A stretch of DNA of 64,000 nucleotides from Capniomyces stellatus (Eukaryota > Kickxellomycota > Harpellomycetes > Harpellales > Legeriomycetaceae): contig LUVW01000016.1 of assembly GCA_001661515.1 (NCBI GenBank), positions 14,146 to 78,145 on the forward strand, written 5' to 3'. A program made the position numbers and the translations under genes. The notes beneath the pieces were generated by a model. That model searched no databases, was not told the DNA's origin, and saw only the letters and a list, made by a program, of their open reading frames with translations. Shown here piece by piece: positions 40,663 to 53,944 of the stretch. Within the stretch, counting starts at the first letter, position 1. Every line of letters starts with the position of its first letter.

Positions 40663-42556
40663 TCTTGTGGTCTCAGTTCAACCTAGTGTGGATTGTTTTA
40701 AATGCTAGTTATTCTAATGTTACTGCTTTTGTGGTTTGTGGATATTTGATGTATAGTATTAGATCTATGAAAAAATGACTATGCGAATAAAGTCGATAAT
40801 GAACTGCTGTTAGTTTTTATAAATGTCCCTGATGTGGAAAGTATGCGCCTTTATATAGACATTTGGTATATATATATATTTACTTTTGCTTAACAACACA
40901 CAAACACCTCATACCCTTTACTATTTACCTTGACTCTTCAATGTATAACCTGATCAACATTAACCTGTATACAGAAAATTGTTATAATGAATATAGACCT
41001 CGGTTATTTGCAATATATATTCATAAATTGGGTTTTAATATTTGTAGACCTTAAACCAAGGCTGTTTGGAGTATTTTAGGATTGTTGAATTTTATGCTAA
41101 TTAATCTTAACAGTCAGATCAAAAGATTTCTCAGAATAGCGTAACAATTTTTTAAACACAAAGTATCAATAACAAACGCTTTAGTGCTAAATTAACACAA
41201 TGGTTGGACTAAAAAATACATCACTTCAGTCATTTTGTTATGCACATAAGCACTCTGAAGGTGTTACTGTATGAAGATGATTGACTTGAAAGGCCTAGTT
41301 ATTATACCCCATTTCTAGAACCTTGAAACTGATCAATAAGTCGATGAACAAATTCTTCTGTGATTTAGTTTTTAACCATTCGTTGTGTGATTTAGTTTTT
41401 ATTTATTTTAATTGATGTTTTCCTCAAATATCCCACTTCGAGCCTTGATCAGCTTTATTTAGTTTAATTCTATATTGGTTAAAATGCAATGACTTTGTTC
41501 ATAACACTTGGCTTCTAGAATTAATTTTTTTTTTGATCTGTTTGGCCTCCAAGTTTCTGACTAAAAAATTAAAGTTTGTTAATTCATTGAATTTAAATTA
41601 AGATACTCACATGTTTATAATTAAAAAAAAACAATAGAATCGCAATTAGAAATGAATTGGTGGTTTTTGCTCCTCCAAGTTTATCAAATGCACATCAGGC
41701 TAGTTCCTTGGCTCACTTTACTAGGTAAAAATTCAAGTATACCCTTTAGTCTAATCAATGTACATTTCTCAATTTGCTGTAGATATAGTGTTGGTAGTAA
41801 CGCTCGGTATTAGGCTATATTGTGATTGTCAATTAATATGATTTAACATTTGTTCTTTTTGGATGAATTTGTGTATTAACTTTTAGTTGGGGTTAGTCTA
41901 GAGCGCTTTCAAGGCTATTAGTATTATTATTATTAATTAATTAATTGAAGTTGATCAATTCTACCAAAATATTTGATCGGTATTAACCATTACAGTTGAA
42001 ACTAGAACTAATGCATTGTAAACTTGAGCGAGTTAAAAATTGGTGTGTAAATTGGGGAGTTATATTGGTAGTGTGAAGGCGAGCAAGATTCAGCCGCTTA
42101 TTGGTAGTCAAGCAGATATTTTGGCTAGGAATTGTGATAAGAGAGATATTTGAATAGGATACCAACTTGAAACTAAACAAGCTCTGTTGATTTATTGGCC
42201 AATCAAGTAAAATTCAACAAAAGAGCGAAATAATCAAATTTCGATAATAAAGAGAACCAAATAATCGAAAAGTAAATAGTGTTATCGAATGAGAGTTAAG
42301 TAATAAGAATTAATGAAAAAAAGCAGAAAATAAAAACAATTGAAAAGTGAAACAAAAATCTTGTTAGTAATAAAGAGAAGAAAAAAATGGAAAAATTAAA
42401 TGACGAAAATATTCACAAGTACTGAACATCTTTTACAAGAATTAAATTTTGAAGTTTTAAATCGTGAATTTATTGAATTGCAAGATAAAACCAACAAACG
42501 CAAATAGGGATAGTTGAAAACAAAAGGCAAAACAAGTGAGGTCAAATAAAGAGATA
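40663..42556. other. Intergenic, divergent promoters of paralogue B and NDC80
   Basis: 1.9 kb of AT-rich sequence. The first 60 bases upstream of paralogue B resemble the upstream of A. A short ATT/ATTA microsatellite lies near 41920-41945. Nothing else is recognisable. Confidence 0.5.
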
Positions 42557-44797
42557 ATGAACCCAAGACGGAGGACAGTTATTGTAAACACAGGAGATGT
42601 CCGTAACAGTACAAATAGTAGTAATGGGATGAATGAGGTGGGGGCAGGAGTGGGAATGGGAATGGGGGCGTTACAAGCAAATGCGAATAGGAATGGGAGA
42701 GGATATCGGCAGTCGATCGCACCTGCGCAGTTTGGGCAAGCAAATATGGTAGGAACGAGTATGGAGGCGCCAATGACAGTTTATAGGGGAAATATGCGAC
42801 AAGAGCAGCTGAGAACAACGCCAAGAGCGAATGCTTTTGGAGGAATGATGGCAGGTACACAAGGCAGAGCACCAGCTACAGGGAGAATGACACAGCAAAC
42901 ACCGAATAGCAATGTAAATAGGTAAGAAAAAGAAAAAGAAAAGTCAGAGTGAAAATGGAACTTAAATAAAAAAGGAATAAAAAAAATGAAATAGGGTGGG
43001 GCTAACAAACACCAACCGCAGACAGACGATGGGTACAGGGTTACTGAACACAATTCAAAGGGGGGGAGAAAAGGTTAGAGATGCAAGGCCAATTAAGGAC
43101 AAGGTGTTTCAGCAGCAGTCAGCAAGCACGATAATGAGTTATTTGACGAATTCGGGGTATCCAGGGGCACTGAATTCAAAGACGCTGACGACACCAACAG
43201 CAAAAGATTTCCAGTCGATATTCAGGTTTATATATGGGAGACTGGATCCAAACTATGTGTATGTGAAGAAGTTTGAGGAGGAGGTTCCGTTGATACTGAA
43301 GAACATAAGATACCCTTATGTGGACGCGATATCAAAGTCGCACCTGTATGCGGCAGGGTCGTTGCACTCGTGGCCAGGGCTTTTGTCGATGTTGTTGTGG
43401 TTGACAGAGCTAAGCATGGTGCTGGATAGGATGCCGAAAAACGGGATTGGGAGCAATGAGATGTACAGTTCAACGCAGCAGGACAATGAGGGTGGGGAGG
43501 GGGGAGACAGATTTGCAGACAAGGTATTTTTTGAATATTTGGCAAGGTCGTATCCGCTTTGGCTGGAGGCGCAGGACGAGCCGGTAGAGATTGAGGAGTA
43601 TATGGAGGAGCAATTTAGTAAGTAGAGTATAAATATAAATAAAGTATTTATAAATATATATAAGCGAATATTAATTAATAAGAAAACGGAAATATAGATA
43701 TAAAAAACAGAATACTGATTGAGGAAAACAAGTTGAGGGAGGAGAGGATAAAGGGGTATGTAACAAAGCTGGAAGAGTACAAGAACAAGCAGTCTCCATT
43801 GGAAGAAGTTTTGAAGAAGAAGAAGGATTTGGAGTCGGACAAGACAAAGTTTGTGAACTACATATCAAAACTGGAGACCAAGAAGAAGAGACACGAGGAG
43901 CACTTGAAGAATATGAGGAGCGAAATTGAGAATGGGAGCGAGGAAATAGAAAGACTGGAGAAGGAGCTGGAGGAGGTGATTGGAATAGTGAATTCACAGG
44001 AGTTGAGTGTGGTAGAGGTGAACCGGATGAATGTGGAGCGAGACAATATGGGGATGAGTTTGAAGAAGCTTCAAGAGAGGATCCAGGAGGTACAAAACAT
44101 GCTATGGGACCGAGAAATCGACATCCAAACAGTACTTGAGAAGGTGGAGACTAGTCACCAGAATTACCTGACAAACTCCCAGAGACTGACCGGGTACACT
44201 GGAGAGGATTTTGGGGTAAGCGTGAACACGGAAGATTACAAGGGGGGAGGAACGCGAAATGGAAATGGAAATGGAAACCCAAGTGGAGGTGCAAGTGGAG
44301 GTGGGGCAATACTGATGAGTGAGCCAGACTTGGGAAGCGAGATTAAACCAAGGCTGATGCGGGTAAAGGACCAGCAGTTCAAGAAGCTACACGAGACGCA
44401 GACAATGATTCTGAAGGCACGTGAACATCGCGACGATTTAGGCGAGCAAAAGGCTGAGCTGAATTACAGGCTAGACAGTCTGGAGAAACAGGTCAAGAAG
44501 TCGCAGGGAATGTACATGGAGGCGCGACAGATGTCGAGTCTGGAGGCACAGACGTTGTCGGACCGAATTGATGCATTTGAAAAGGAAATTGAGGCTATCA
44601 AGCTGAACGTTTTGGCACTCGAGTCTAACGTTGCGCATTTGACACGTGTTTGGAAGAGTCGGTTGGACGATGTAACGCATAAGTGTGCGGTTGCTAGAAG
44701 CGAGTGTATTCGTGACATTGGAGGTTGTGTTGATGACGTGTTGTTTATCCAATCACATGTCCGGGACAAAGTTATTGAAATGTCATTGGCTCTTTAA
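42557..44797 (+). CDS. NDC80: Ndc80/Hec1 kinetochore subunit (three exons)
   Basis: Exons are 42557-42921, 42995-43617 and 43698-44797, all phase-consistent, giving 695 aa. The N-terminal tail (about 1-120) is basic, Gly/Met/Asn-rich and disordered, as expected for the microtubule-binding, Aurora-regulated tail. The calponin-homology region follows, with ARPIKDKVFQQQSASTIMSY, FIYGRLDPNY, PLILKNIRYPYVDAISKSHL and AAGSLHSWPGLLSMLLWL, which are unmistakable Hec1 motifs. Exon 3 encodes a long coiled coil from about residue 340 to the end, interrupted near 490-520 by a Gly/Asn-rich segment that probably marks the family's loop. The length is close to yeast Ndc80 (691 aa). It links kinetochores to spindle microtubules. 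Confidence 0.95.
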
Positions 44798-45071
44798 CCC
44801 GACAATCCCCCCCCCCTATTTATCCCTTTTTTTTAAAAAAAAAATGTTTATTTACTTGGTCTATACTTTTGTTCTATTATTTATATAATTGGTTATTTAT
44901 ATGTTTAAATCTTTAACAAAATACAAAAGAAAGAAAGCAAAAGAAATAAAGAAACAAAAAACAAGTTTAGAATAATATGTTTGTGTATAGTATATAATCA
45001 GGTTAAATATTAACCAACTAGTAAAGAAAGATAGGAAGGGTAAAGAAGGTAGGTGTATTGTATTATATAAG
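44798..45071. other. Convergent 3' spacer with C-tract
   Basis: A run of 10 C at 44807-44816 just after the NDC80 stop, then a T-run/A-run pair. It holds the 3' UTRs of both converging genes. Confidence 0.55.
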
Positions 45072-48000
45072 TTATAGTTTGATTTTAGAAAAGCCATCAA
45101 TAACAGAGTCAATTTCAGTAGAGTTGGAAGTATGATCGTTATTGGTTGTAGAAGCGATGGACTTGATTGGTTTTGTGGTTAAAGCAACAGGGGAAGATAA
45201 AGGACTTGACAAAGTAGTTGAGGGAGAAAGTTTGTCGTTGAGAGAGTAGGATTGTTTTTGTTTGTAAGTATTGATTCCAGGGTTAGTATTGATTCCAAGA
45301 TTAGTATTAGGTACAGGATTAGAGTTAATTTGGTTGGAGGGTTTATTTTTAAAGAAGGAGTTTGGTTTAGTGGGAGTAGAGTTTGAATTGGAGTTGGAAT
45401 TAGAGTTGAAATCAGAGTCGAAATTGGATGTTTTGGGACTGTTTTTTGAGTTTCCAGTCATTTGATCAACCAATAACTTGTCAGAATCCAGCCGCCCAAC
45501 AAACTCAAAAGTTGCTCGGTCCACGTTTATTGCATTTCCATTCGCAGTCCCGCAAACCACCATTTGTCTTGATACACCAACACCTGCACTCTGCGACCTA
45601 CTCCGCCTCCGAGCTGCTACAGCTACAGCTACAGCCACAGCCAAGTTTCCATTCTCGTTTTTGTTCTCGTTTTTGTTCTCGTTTTTGTTCTCGTTTTTGT
45701 TCTCGTTTATGTTTATACTTTGGTCACCTGATTTTTGTTCTTTTGGAATCGATAGTCTTGATGTTGGTGGTGAACTTGGTAATTGGGGGATTTGTATGGT
45801 GCTTGTCAATGATGAGGTGGTGCTATGTCGTTTCATCAGCTTTTGTTTCTGCTGTCCAAAACTCGTGTTGAATATGTTTATATTGTTTTTATTGTCTGTA
45901 TTGTTCACTTTATCGTTTGTTTCGGCTACTCCCACTTGTTTGTTTAACCATTCAAATTCATTTACTCCTTTTATTTCTGAACTGCTACTTTTCTCCTTTA
46001 ATTCTGTGTCCAAACCAATACTATTATTCTCACTATTACTATTATTATTGTTGCTGTTGTTTATCTCTATTCGTGAAACTAAACTATCAACCGACCCGGA
46101 TTTTACACTTGAATTTGGATTTGGATTTGGATTTGGATTTGGATTTGGATTTGGATTTGGATTTGGATTTGGATCTAATTCTGATTCTGGACTAGATTCT
46201 GACCCTGAATCTAAATTAGATTCCAAACTAGATTCTGGGCTAGTTTCTGGACTAGATTCCAAAGTCAAACTTGAATATTTGGTTTCATGTTCTTTGTTTT
46301 CCTTTTCTAGTCCTATTCTGAGAATTGAAACTTTATCAACAGACTTTGAGTGACCAAGTTGGTTCAAAGAACTAATATCATTACCAATATTATCGATGGC
46401 TGACTCGTCAATCACGTGTTTAATAATATCTTCATTGTTATTGGTTAGAATTTTTGTTTTGCTTTTATTCCGTCTTTCACTCTTTTTCTTGTTTTTATTC
46501 TTATTTTTGCTATTTACTTTATTGATATTAGTATTGGCTTTTTTGTTTGTTTTTTGGTTCTTTTTTCCGCTTTTAACCACCAAACTTTCCTCATTTACTT
46601 TTTCATTATCATTTGATTTCTCATTATCACTTTTTACTTCATTTCCGTTTTCATGGCTCTGCTTCCGTCCATCAAAGTCTATGTTAGTTTTGAATATGGG
46701 TGTATCAATCTCTGGCTTTTCCAATTCCAATCCTAGATTTTCTACTTTTAACTTTTCAGTTCCTAGATTTGAAATCTCAGTTGCTTCTAAAGCACTGTTC
46801 AAAAGGTCGTTTTCATTGGCTTGATCGTCGTTAAACTCGGTCTCAAACTTCAGCTTGTTTAATTGACCTGCAAATATTCCAGCTGCTCGTACACGTTCGT
46901 TGTTTTTAGTTTTCAGCAACTCTCCAACCAAATCCAAATCCAACTCTAAATCCAAATCCAAATCCAAATCCAAATCCAAATCCAAATCTCCATCATTGCC
47001 AAAAGTACCATTAGTACCATTAGTACCATCATTTCTATTAGTAATCTCGTTGGTTTCATCACTAAAATCAATATTGTCATTTTCTAAATACTGATCCTGG
47101 ACTTTTAAATCATCTTCGTTAAACTGGTCAAAAGCAAAACCAGACTCGTTCTCAAACTGTTCAAAGCTGCCAACACTAACAAAATCCTTGTCTTTGCTTT
47201 CCTTTAAAGCATTTTCAATAAACCGGTCCCACCCGTTATGATCGAAATACTCGCCAATCACTTGGTCAAACTCCTTGCCATACAAATCAAACACCCGGAT
47301 TATCTCCTCGGCAATTCCAATCAAGTGGCCCATATGTCCCAGCCGAAACTCTCCATTTTCTTCGTTTTTCGCTGCTGCTTCCACAATTCTCCTGTCCAGT
47401 TTTGCATCTCTGAACAGCGACTGCATCAACCCAACATTGCTTTCGTCGTCCAGCCGCAGCGTCAACACCTGATGCAGAATGTCGTACACCACTGAGTGCA
47501 AGAAATTGTTCCACGGATAGTTAAAGAACAACTCTACACACTTTTGCAAAACTAAACACTCTACAAATTTGTCCCGAATTCTTTCCCCAACACTCTTGCC
47601 TAATTCCCCCCCAGTCCCCGCACCCGTTTCCGCACCCATTTCCCCCAAACAATCCCTGTTGGCAACATTTACATCTTTGTTACTATTACTGCCATTGTTA
47701 CTATTACTACTACTATTGCTACTACTACTAATACTCCTTCTCTCCTCTTCAAAGTACTCGTCCATCTCAGTGCTGTTCAAGTATCCCATTTTTGAGCAAT
47801 GCAGCATCTCTGCCAACAATTCGCATATCCGAAGTCTCTCAAACCCCAGTGGAACAATCCTGCCCATCGTTGTTGCCACCTCCTTTTTCCCGCCTCTTGG
47901 ATTCCCCAGCAAAAACACCATTCGCCCAATCCTTTTAATCAGCACCTCCATCATCCCAACCAGACTTTCCCCCGCCATATCCTCCACTCCCATCCCCTCA

Positions 48001-49561
48001 ATTTCCCCCTCAACCCCCGGGCAACTCCGCCTGATCATCTCTATCAGAATAAAAGCCCCATTCACAAGACTCGACGTGCTTCTCTCGCTCTCCCCATCAA
48101 ACATATACCCTGCCAACCGCTCCATTATCGCCTCGCTCTGAAGCTCCTCCAACAACATTGCACTCCCCAAACTCGAATGCTTCAACATCCCTCCATTCAC
48201 TTCATTCACCGCCACTCGCCCATTATGCGTAATCACTATCAAGTCCAGCAACACCTGTGCTGCCAACCCATGCGTATCCTCGCTGTTTATTGGATCAATA
48301 CATTCTATTAACCTCAACACCAGCTTTTGCTTACTTAGCCACTATTATCATTATTATCATTATTATATTTATTGATCTATATCCATCTATTTGTCTATAT
48401 TGATCTATATATATATATATATTTACCTCTACTATTCCCAACTCTGATACCGATTCCTCTATTCCAACTATTTTAAGCAACAAGTCCATTATCGATGGTT
48501 CCTCCAAATGCTCCAGAAAACTCTCAACCACCTTTTCTTGTCGAACAATAAACCCAACAATCTACCAACAACATCACACCACACATATCCAATTTTCATT
48601 TTTTATACTCAATTTTCATCTTTTATACATTCTTGCATCTCTATTTAAAGTTTATTATTGTTTATTTATTTATTTACTAATTTAACATTGATTTACCTCT
48701 GTTTTCTTGTATTGCAACAACATCCCCATAATCCTTGAAAAACATAGTGCTCTAGTTGGGTCCATTTCTCCCTTTTGTGTATAAATCACTCCCCATAGTT
48801 TCTTCAATAGCTCTGGTTCTCGATAAACATATTCTTTCGTGTCCATGCCATTTAATTCTGACTCTATTCCAACCTCCAATTCTGATTCTAGTTCTGGCTC
48901 TTTCCCATTTCCAACAATATTCATATTGCTATTTATTGGTATATCATCGTCCGTTGTATCAAGACTCTTGTTGTATTCCGCTAGCATTTGTGTCAGATTA
49001 GACCCTGTTTCTTTTTCTTGTTTTAAACCGCTTTGCAGCTCCGCTTCTTTTGCTCTTTTCTCTTCTTTTGCTACTCTTGATTGGTTTTCCTCCTCCAAAC
49101 TTTCCTGCTCGGGTGTCTTTACCCCCTTTGCTTCATTTTCCTCATAAACCATAATCAAAGCATCTCGCAACGGCCAGTTATCACTTGTTAAAATGTCGCT
49201 TGCAAGCACCATCTCCTTTTTGAACTCGGTTTTATCCTCATTTACTATAGAATCCACCAACTGCTTCATGTTGTGTCTCTCCGATAGGCTATTTTATATC
49301 AGTTTATTTTACCCAATTTAGTTTGATTTGGTTCTTCAGCTCTTTATTCTCCTCTCAATCCACTACCGTCTACCTGCTTCTTTATTTTTAATTTTATTTT
49401 ATTTTATTTTGTACTTACAACTCCATCAACTTGTGATTGTGCAACTTCACCTCATTTAACAGCTCGTCTTCGTTAAATAGCTCTGCCAGCGTTGTTCCCT
49501 CCTCCTTATCTAAAAGCAACTCTACCTTTGAAACATGATGAAATCCAAACCTCCACAACAT
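45072..49561 (-). CDS. SAPS-domain PP6/Sit4 phosphatase regulatory subunit (four exons)
   Basis: Exons are 49561-49419, 49276-48697, 48561-48427 and 48323-45072, in phase, for 1369 aa. It starts MLWRFGFHHVSKVELLLDKE, followed by TLAELFNEDELLNEVKLHNHKL, ASDILTSDNWPLRDAL, RALCFSRIMGMLLQYK, SFLEHLEEPSIMDLLLKIV and MLEELQSEAI-type helices, with YMFDGESERSTSSLVNG and HPWNNFLHSVVYDIL-like segments. This is the SAPS fold of Sap155/185/190 and human PPP6R1-3. It targets the Sit4/PP6 catalytic subunit, acting in the G1/S, TOR and DNA-damage pathways. The C-terminal half is disordered, with Asp-Leu, Asn-Pro and Asn-Glu-Asn-Lys dipeptide/tetrapeptide runs encoded by hexanucleotide repeats. The sense strand is G-rich at the 5' end and pyrimidine-rich at the 3' end. 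Confidence 0.9.
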
Positions 49562-52500
49562 ACTGTGTTCCTTGTATTATTCTTCAACTCTTTATTTCTG
49601 TTTTTATTTGTTGACTGACTCGCTACTTATGCTTTACTGTGTCCCTCTAGCCTCATTAATACTACAATGTTTATCTCCTCTTGTTCTCTGTCTTGCTCGT
49701 CCCCCTACTCTATTCAATTTATTCTTTAAAGGCAACGAGAAACCCGTATGTTTCTATCAACTATTTCAAATTATCCACTATTGACTCTTCTACTCGTTCC
49801 ATTTATGTTTCTTAATCCCTTGAACCTGATTCCAGCAATCCTGTATTTGTACCGTCTTGATCAAGCCCTTGATCCTTTGCTTTTCTTATGTTTTTTTTTC
49901 CTCCGTACTTTGTGCTTGCTGCTCGCTGCTCTCTCTTGGCTCTGCCGATTTATGTTCAATCTCTTTTCTTTTTTCTTTTTGTCTCTATATTTTATAAATT
50001 AACAGAAGAAAAAAAACACGCAAGAATAATTTTATAAAACCTGAGCTTCAAAAGTAAACCTTTTTTTCGCTCTTTTTCCTTTTTTTTTTTCCTTCTCTTT
50101 CCAATAGCTTTTACATACACGCTTTGTACTATTTATTTCGCCTTCTTATTCCAACTTTTTTTTACTTTTTACAAATAACTCTAGTTCGTTTTTCATTTAA
50201 CAATAATAGCCCATGTTTATTTATTTTCCTAATTTACCTGTTTTAAAATCATACATTACACTATTAAATAATGACCATTCGTAATTAATTCTAGATTGAA
50301 TTTCACAATTTGTATAGCCTGAGTAGAGACTATTTCCAATTAATCTCGCTCTTCTTGCTATTTGATAATACAAATATTCAAAGCTAAATCACTTTTACCA
50401 ATCCGGTATTTGTAACTTTTTTATTTTTGTAATTCACTTAAATTTCAACTACACAGCAATCAACAAAGCACCCATTTCGTTTGATTTAAACCCGTTACAA
50501 AACATCACGTCCCAGTTTTCGCCATTACAACCCCTATAGTTGCTTTCTCTTGAGCTTACGGATCTTTGTTCTATTCGACGCATCTCTTATTTCTCTCATT
50601 TTCCTCGTGTCTAATTTCTCTATTTTTAGAACTTTTATCAAACATCACTGCATCATCTCACTCCACACACTCTCACTCTCACTAACTCAATTGCGTGGAA
50701 TTACCAAACAACGCCGCGCAGACCTATTCTTTACTCTTATTCTCTCTACAACTAACTCACATACCCCCCCCCCCAATTCAAACCAACCAGCTCCATGTGC
50801 TTTTGTTTAAACTTTATCGCAATTAAGTTGATGCCCAAACTCTATGTCTCTTTCTCCTCCGCGCCCCTCCACACCCCCTCCTCCCACACTATTCGTGCCA
50901 TTTTTTTCTATCGATATTTGTTAAGTTTGTTTTATTTTAATTAAATTGGCTTGTTAAGCTTTACTGATTTACAACTTTGCCAATATAATCGACAAATGTA
51001 CTTTGTTGCTGATTAAAAAAGTAACATCAACAAACAAAACCCAGAGTTCGGTCGTACAAATTCAACTTTCATTAATCTAATTATAACTTTTTGCTGTGCT
51101 TTTCCATAGCCATCATTGGAAACTATCATTTAAAAACGCTGGTCTAGATCTAACTTTTTTTTTAAAAAATTAAAAAACTATTTCATTTCTTGCTTTTTTG
51201 ACTAGCTGTTTAATTTAATATACATTGTTTATTTATTTGTTGATTAATACACAAGTCTTTAAATCATTTAATTTCTTTTGCCATTATTGCTTTGCTGCAA
51301 GTTAGTTTATTTTCGCCTATTTTAATCAATCCTAATTTGTTTGGCTTTAATAATCACTTATTCCATTTAGAGCATAAAAAAAAAACCACCGCGTAAGATT
51401 TTCAACAACACTTTGAAGTCATTATATCTCGTTATTCGCCATTAACTTTGCACCAATACTTTTGCTTTACATAAACTGCGTCTAATTTGGTTTCCGCTTT
51501 AGATTTAATTAAACATTCCGTCTACCACTAGTCTATTTTTATTAATAATAGTAACTACGAGTTGGTTTTCTACGTCTATTCGGTAAAAAAAACACCTCCT
51601 GCTCAAAATCAACCTTTTAGCAGTCTTTAACAAAGAAAGTAATAAAAAAAAGTTATAAACTTACTTTTAGCAGCTTCAACTATGCTATCAACTATACTAT
51701 CACCTATACTATCACCTGTACTATCAACTATGCTATCAACTATGCTACCAACGGTTGCTTACAAGCTATTTTTAGCTTACGACCTGCGTTGCTATTATCT
51801 ATCACCAAGCATGCGGGAGCACATTTCTGAGCCCTCAACAACTTGTCTGGTTTCCAACCAGTCTATGTAACACTGTCCTTATCCTGCAGCAGTGCACCTA
51901 CTTTTTGCAACTTTAATTAAGAACAGTGCTTTAATTTTACTAAAAAAAAAGTGTAACACTATGGCTGGCTTGTGATGCAAAAACATACCGTTATACAAAA
52001 CATTGAACAGATTGGTTGATTCGAACGATCTTTGCTAAAACAAAACGTCAATTCCAACTTTTGACTCTTTTGCACCACAACCTAGCCACCGCTAACCTAT
52101 CAACACTGAAGTTTTCTAAATAGCTCTAATTTAACCGACAAAAGCATCTGTATCCAAGTTTTTAACATACAAAAAAAAAACTCTAATCCGCACTTTGATA
52201 ACTGGGATATACCCCCAAATATATCATAACCAATCTGTGCTATTGTATTTACAATGGCTGTCAGCGTATCATGTTTTCAACCCAATTCAAGAACAAGATT
52301 AGAGCTAACCAACTAACCGAAAAACTAGACAGAAACAAAAACATCCTTTAGTTCACTGATGATACATCGCATTAATCACACACAGATAGCCTCTTTGGAT
52401 GGAAATCAGATATAAATGTTTTTAGTGCCAAACTTTGATGTTAGCTATAAAGCCCTGGTGCTTTGGTAAATAATAAAACAGCAGCAGTAGCAAACAAAAG

Positions 52501-52707
52501 GCCTCTTAGTTAAAAGTAAAGGCATATGGGGGTTTGACGTTAAATGTGTATTTAAAAAAATAAAAATGAAAAAAAATTCGATGTTGAAATGGAAACAAAG
52601 TATAAGAGTGTATTTGATTATTAACTAGTGAAAACTATATGTGAAATGATGATTATTTTTTTTTTTGGAAAAAAAAAACGAATGGATGAGTTTGAAGGAC
52701 CACCAAA
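49562..52707. other. Large intergenic region
   Basis: 3.1 kb. Bases 49562-50900 are strongly pyrimidine-rich on the plus strand, which is a purine-rich leader or promoter for the SAPS gene, with an 11-base C run at 50764-50774. A 12-bp-type minisatellite lies at 51679-51750. No frame over 86 codons and no recognisable protein or RNA. Confidence 0.5.
51679..51750. repeat. CTATCAACTATG-type minisatellite
   Basis: About six copies of a 12-base unit, variably CTATCAACTATG, CTATCACCTATA and CTATCACCTGTA. Non-coding. Confidence 0.8.
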
Positions 52708-53944
52708 CTAGCCTAAATACGAATTGACAACGGCTTGTCCGGTAGCCTGACCAGCGCTGCTTGTAGCAAACCCAGTGTAGGCCTGCATTTTAGCTTCGGC
52801 AAACGAGTGGCCGCGGGTGTTGTAGTGTCTATAGACCCGACTGTATGTGTAGAAAACAAGGGCGGTATGTAGAAACCAAAGAACGGTAGTTATTCCGCAA
52901 AAAACTGCCGCAACGGTTTTTCCTGAAGCCATGACAGCAATAAAGTTGATCAATCCAGCCGAACCGGTTGAAGGGAATCCCATAGACATGTACACCGAGA
53001 ACAGAAAGTGGAAGCCATTGAAGATGAAGAAAATGACTATGCAAAGTTAAATAAAAAAAGTAGAGTACAGTTTAGAAATATAGGCGGGCAAAAACAAATA
53101 GCTGGCTGATAATAAAAAAAAAGGAAAAGAAAAAGTCAATCAAATCGTACTCTAGAGCAAGAATAAAGTGAAGAGAATGGAAAAAATTTAAAGCAAATAA
53201 CATAATAGTGGATTACTTACAGAAAAACAGAGCATTGTCCTTCATGTAGGCGTTGTAAACAGGTCTGTACCACAAAAAGAAACTACCAGCGGTTATGGTA
53301 AACATGTACATCAAAGAGACACCAAAATCGGCTGCGGTGCTGGTTATGCTTCCCGGGTTGGAGACCATCATGATTAAACATGAGATAAAGTTGAATCCCA
53401 AAATAAACTCCAGTAGCAGCCACTCTCTAAAAAGCAAAACCATACTGCTGCGATCGTGAACAGGAATTTCTGCGTCGATGTTGTGGTACATGAATTTAAT
53501 CAAAGGAGGGAAGTTGTTGACGGGTTTGAACCCATTTGGGACTCCAATGTGTCTAATTCGCTCTGCCTCGGCTATTTGGTTTTGTCGCTCTTCATCTAAC
53601 TGTCTTGCCTGGGCATCAAGTTTCTGCTGTCGTAGCTCCAGCTCTCTTTCTTTGCGTCTTAGCTTAGCTTCTAAATCCTCGCCTACTCCGACATTTGAGC
53701 CGTTGATTGAAAAGGAATTTCCTCCGTTCAAGTTGCCATCGCGACTGTTGGGTGTGGCATCCAAGCTAGAGCCTTCGTGTCCTGTGTACTTGTCGCGCGC
53801 ACCGCCTTGTCCTATTACAGGCGTGTATAGCCGATTGCTAGTTTCGGGGCTGTCTATTTCAACCCGAGTGAAATTAAAAGTATTGCTTTCTTCTGGAGAG
53901 AATTTCGCTTTAATAAACTCCTCTTTAAATGGATTGTCATTCAT
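52708..53944 (-). CDS. SCAMP (secretory carrier-associated membrane protein), two exons
   Basis: Exon 1 is 53944-53221 and exon 2 is 53036-52708, giving 350 aa in phase. The N-terminus MNDNPFKEEF carries an NPF motif (EH-domain binding). A heptad segment follows (LRRKERELELRQQKLDAQAR), then the SCAMP signature around NNFPPLIKFMYHNIDAEIP. There are four membrane segments at about 165-190, 203-222, 243-262 and 285-307, with WYRPVYNAYMKDNALFFF between the second and third, the typical amphipathic SCAMP 'E peptide' neighbourhood. SCAMPs cycle between Golgi, endosomes and plasma membrane in vesicle recycling. They occur in animals, plants and early-diverging fungi but not in yeasts, which supports a non-Dikarya source. 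Confidence 0.93.
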
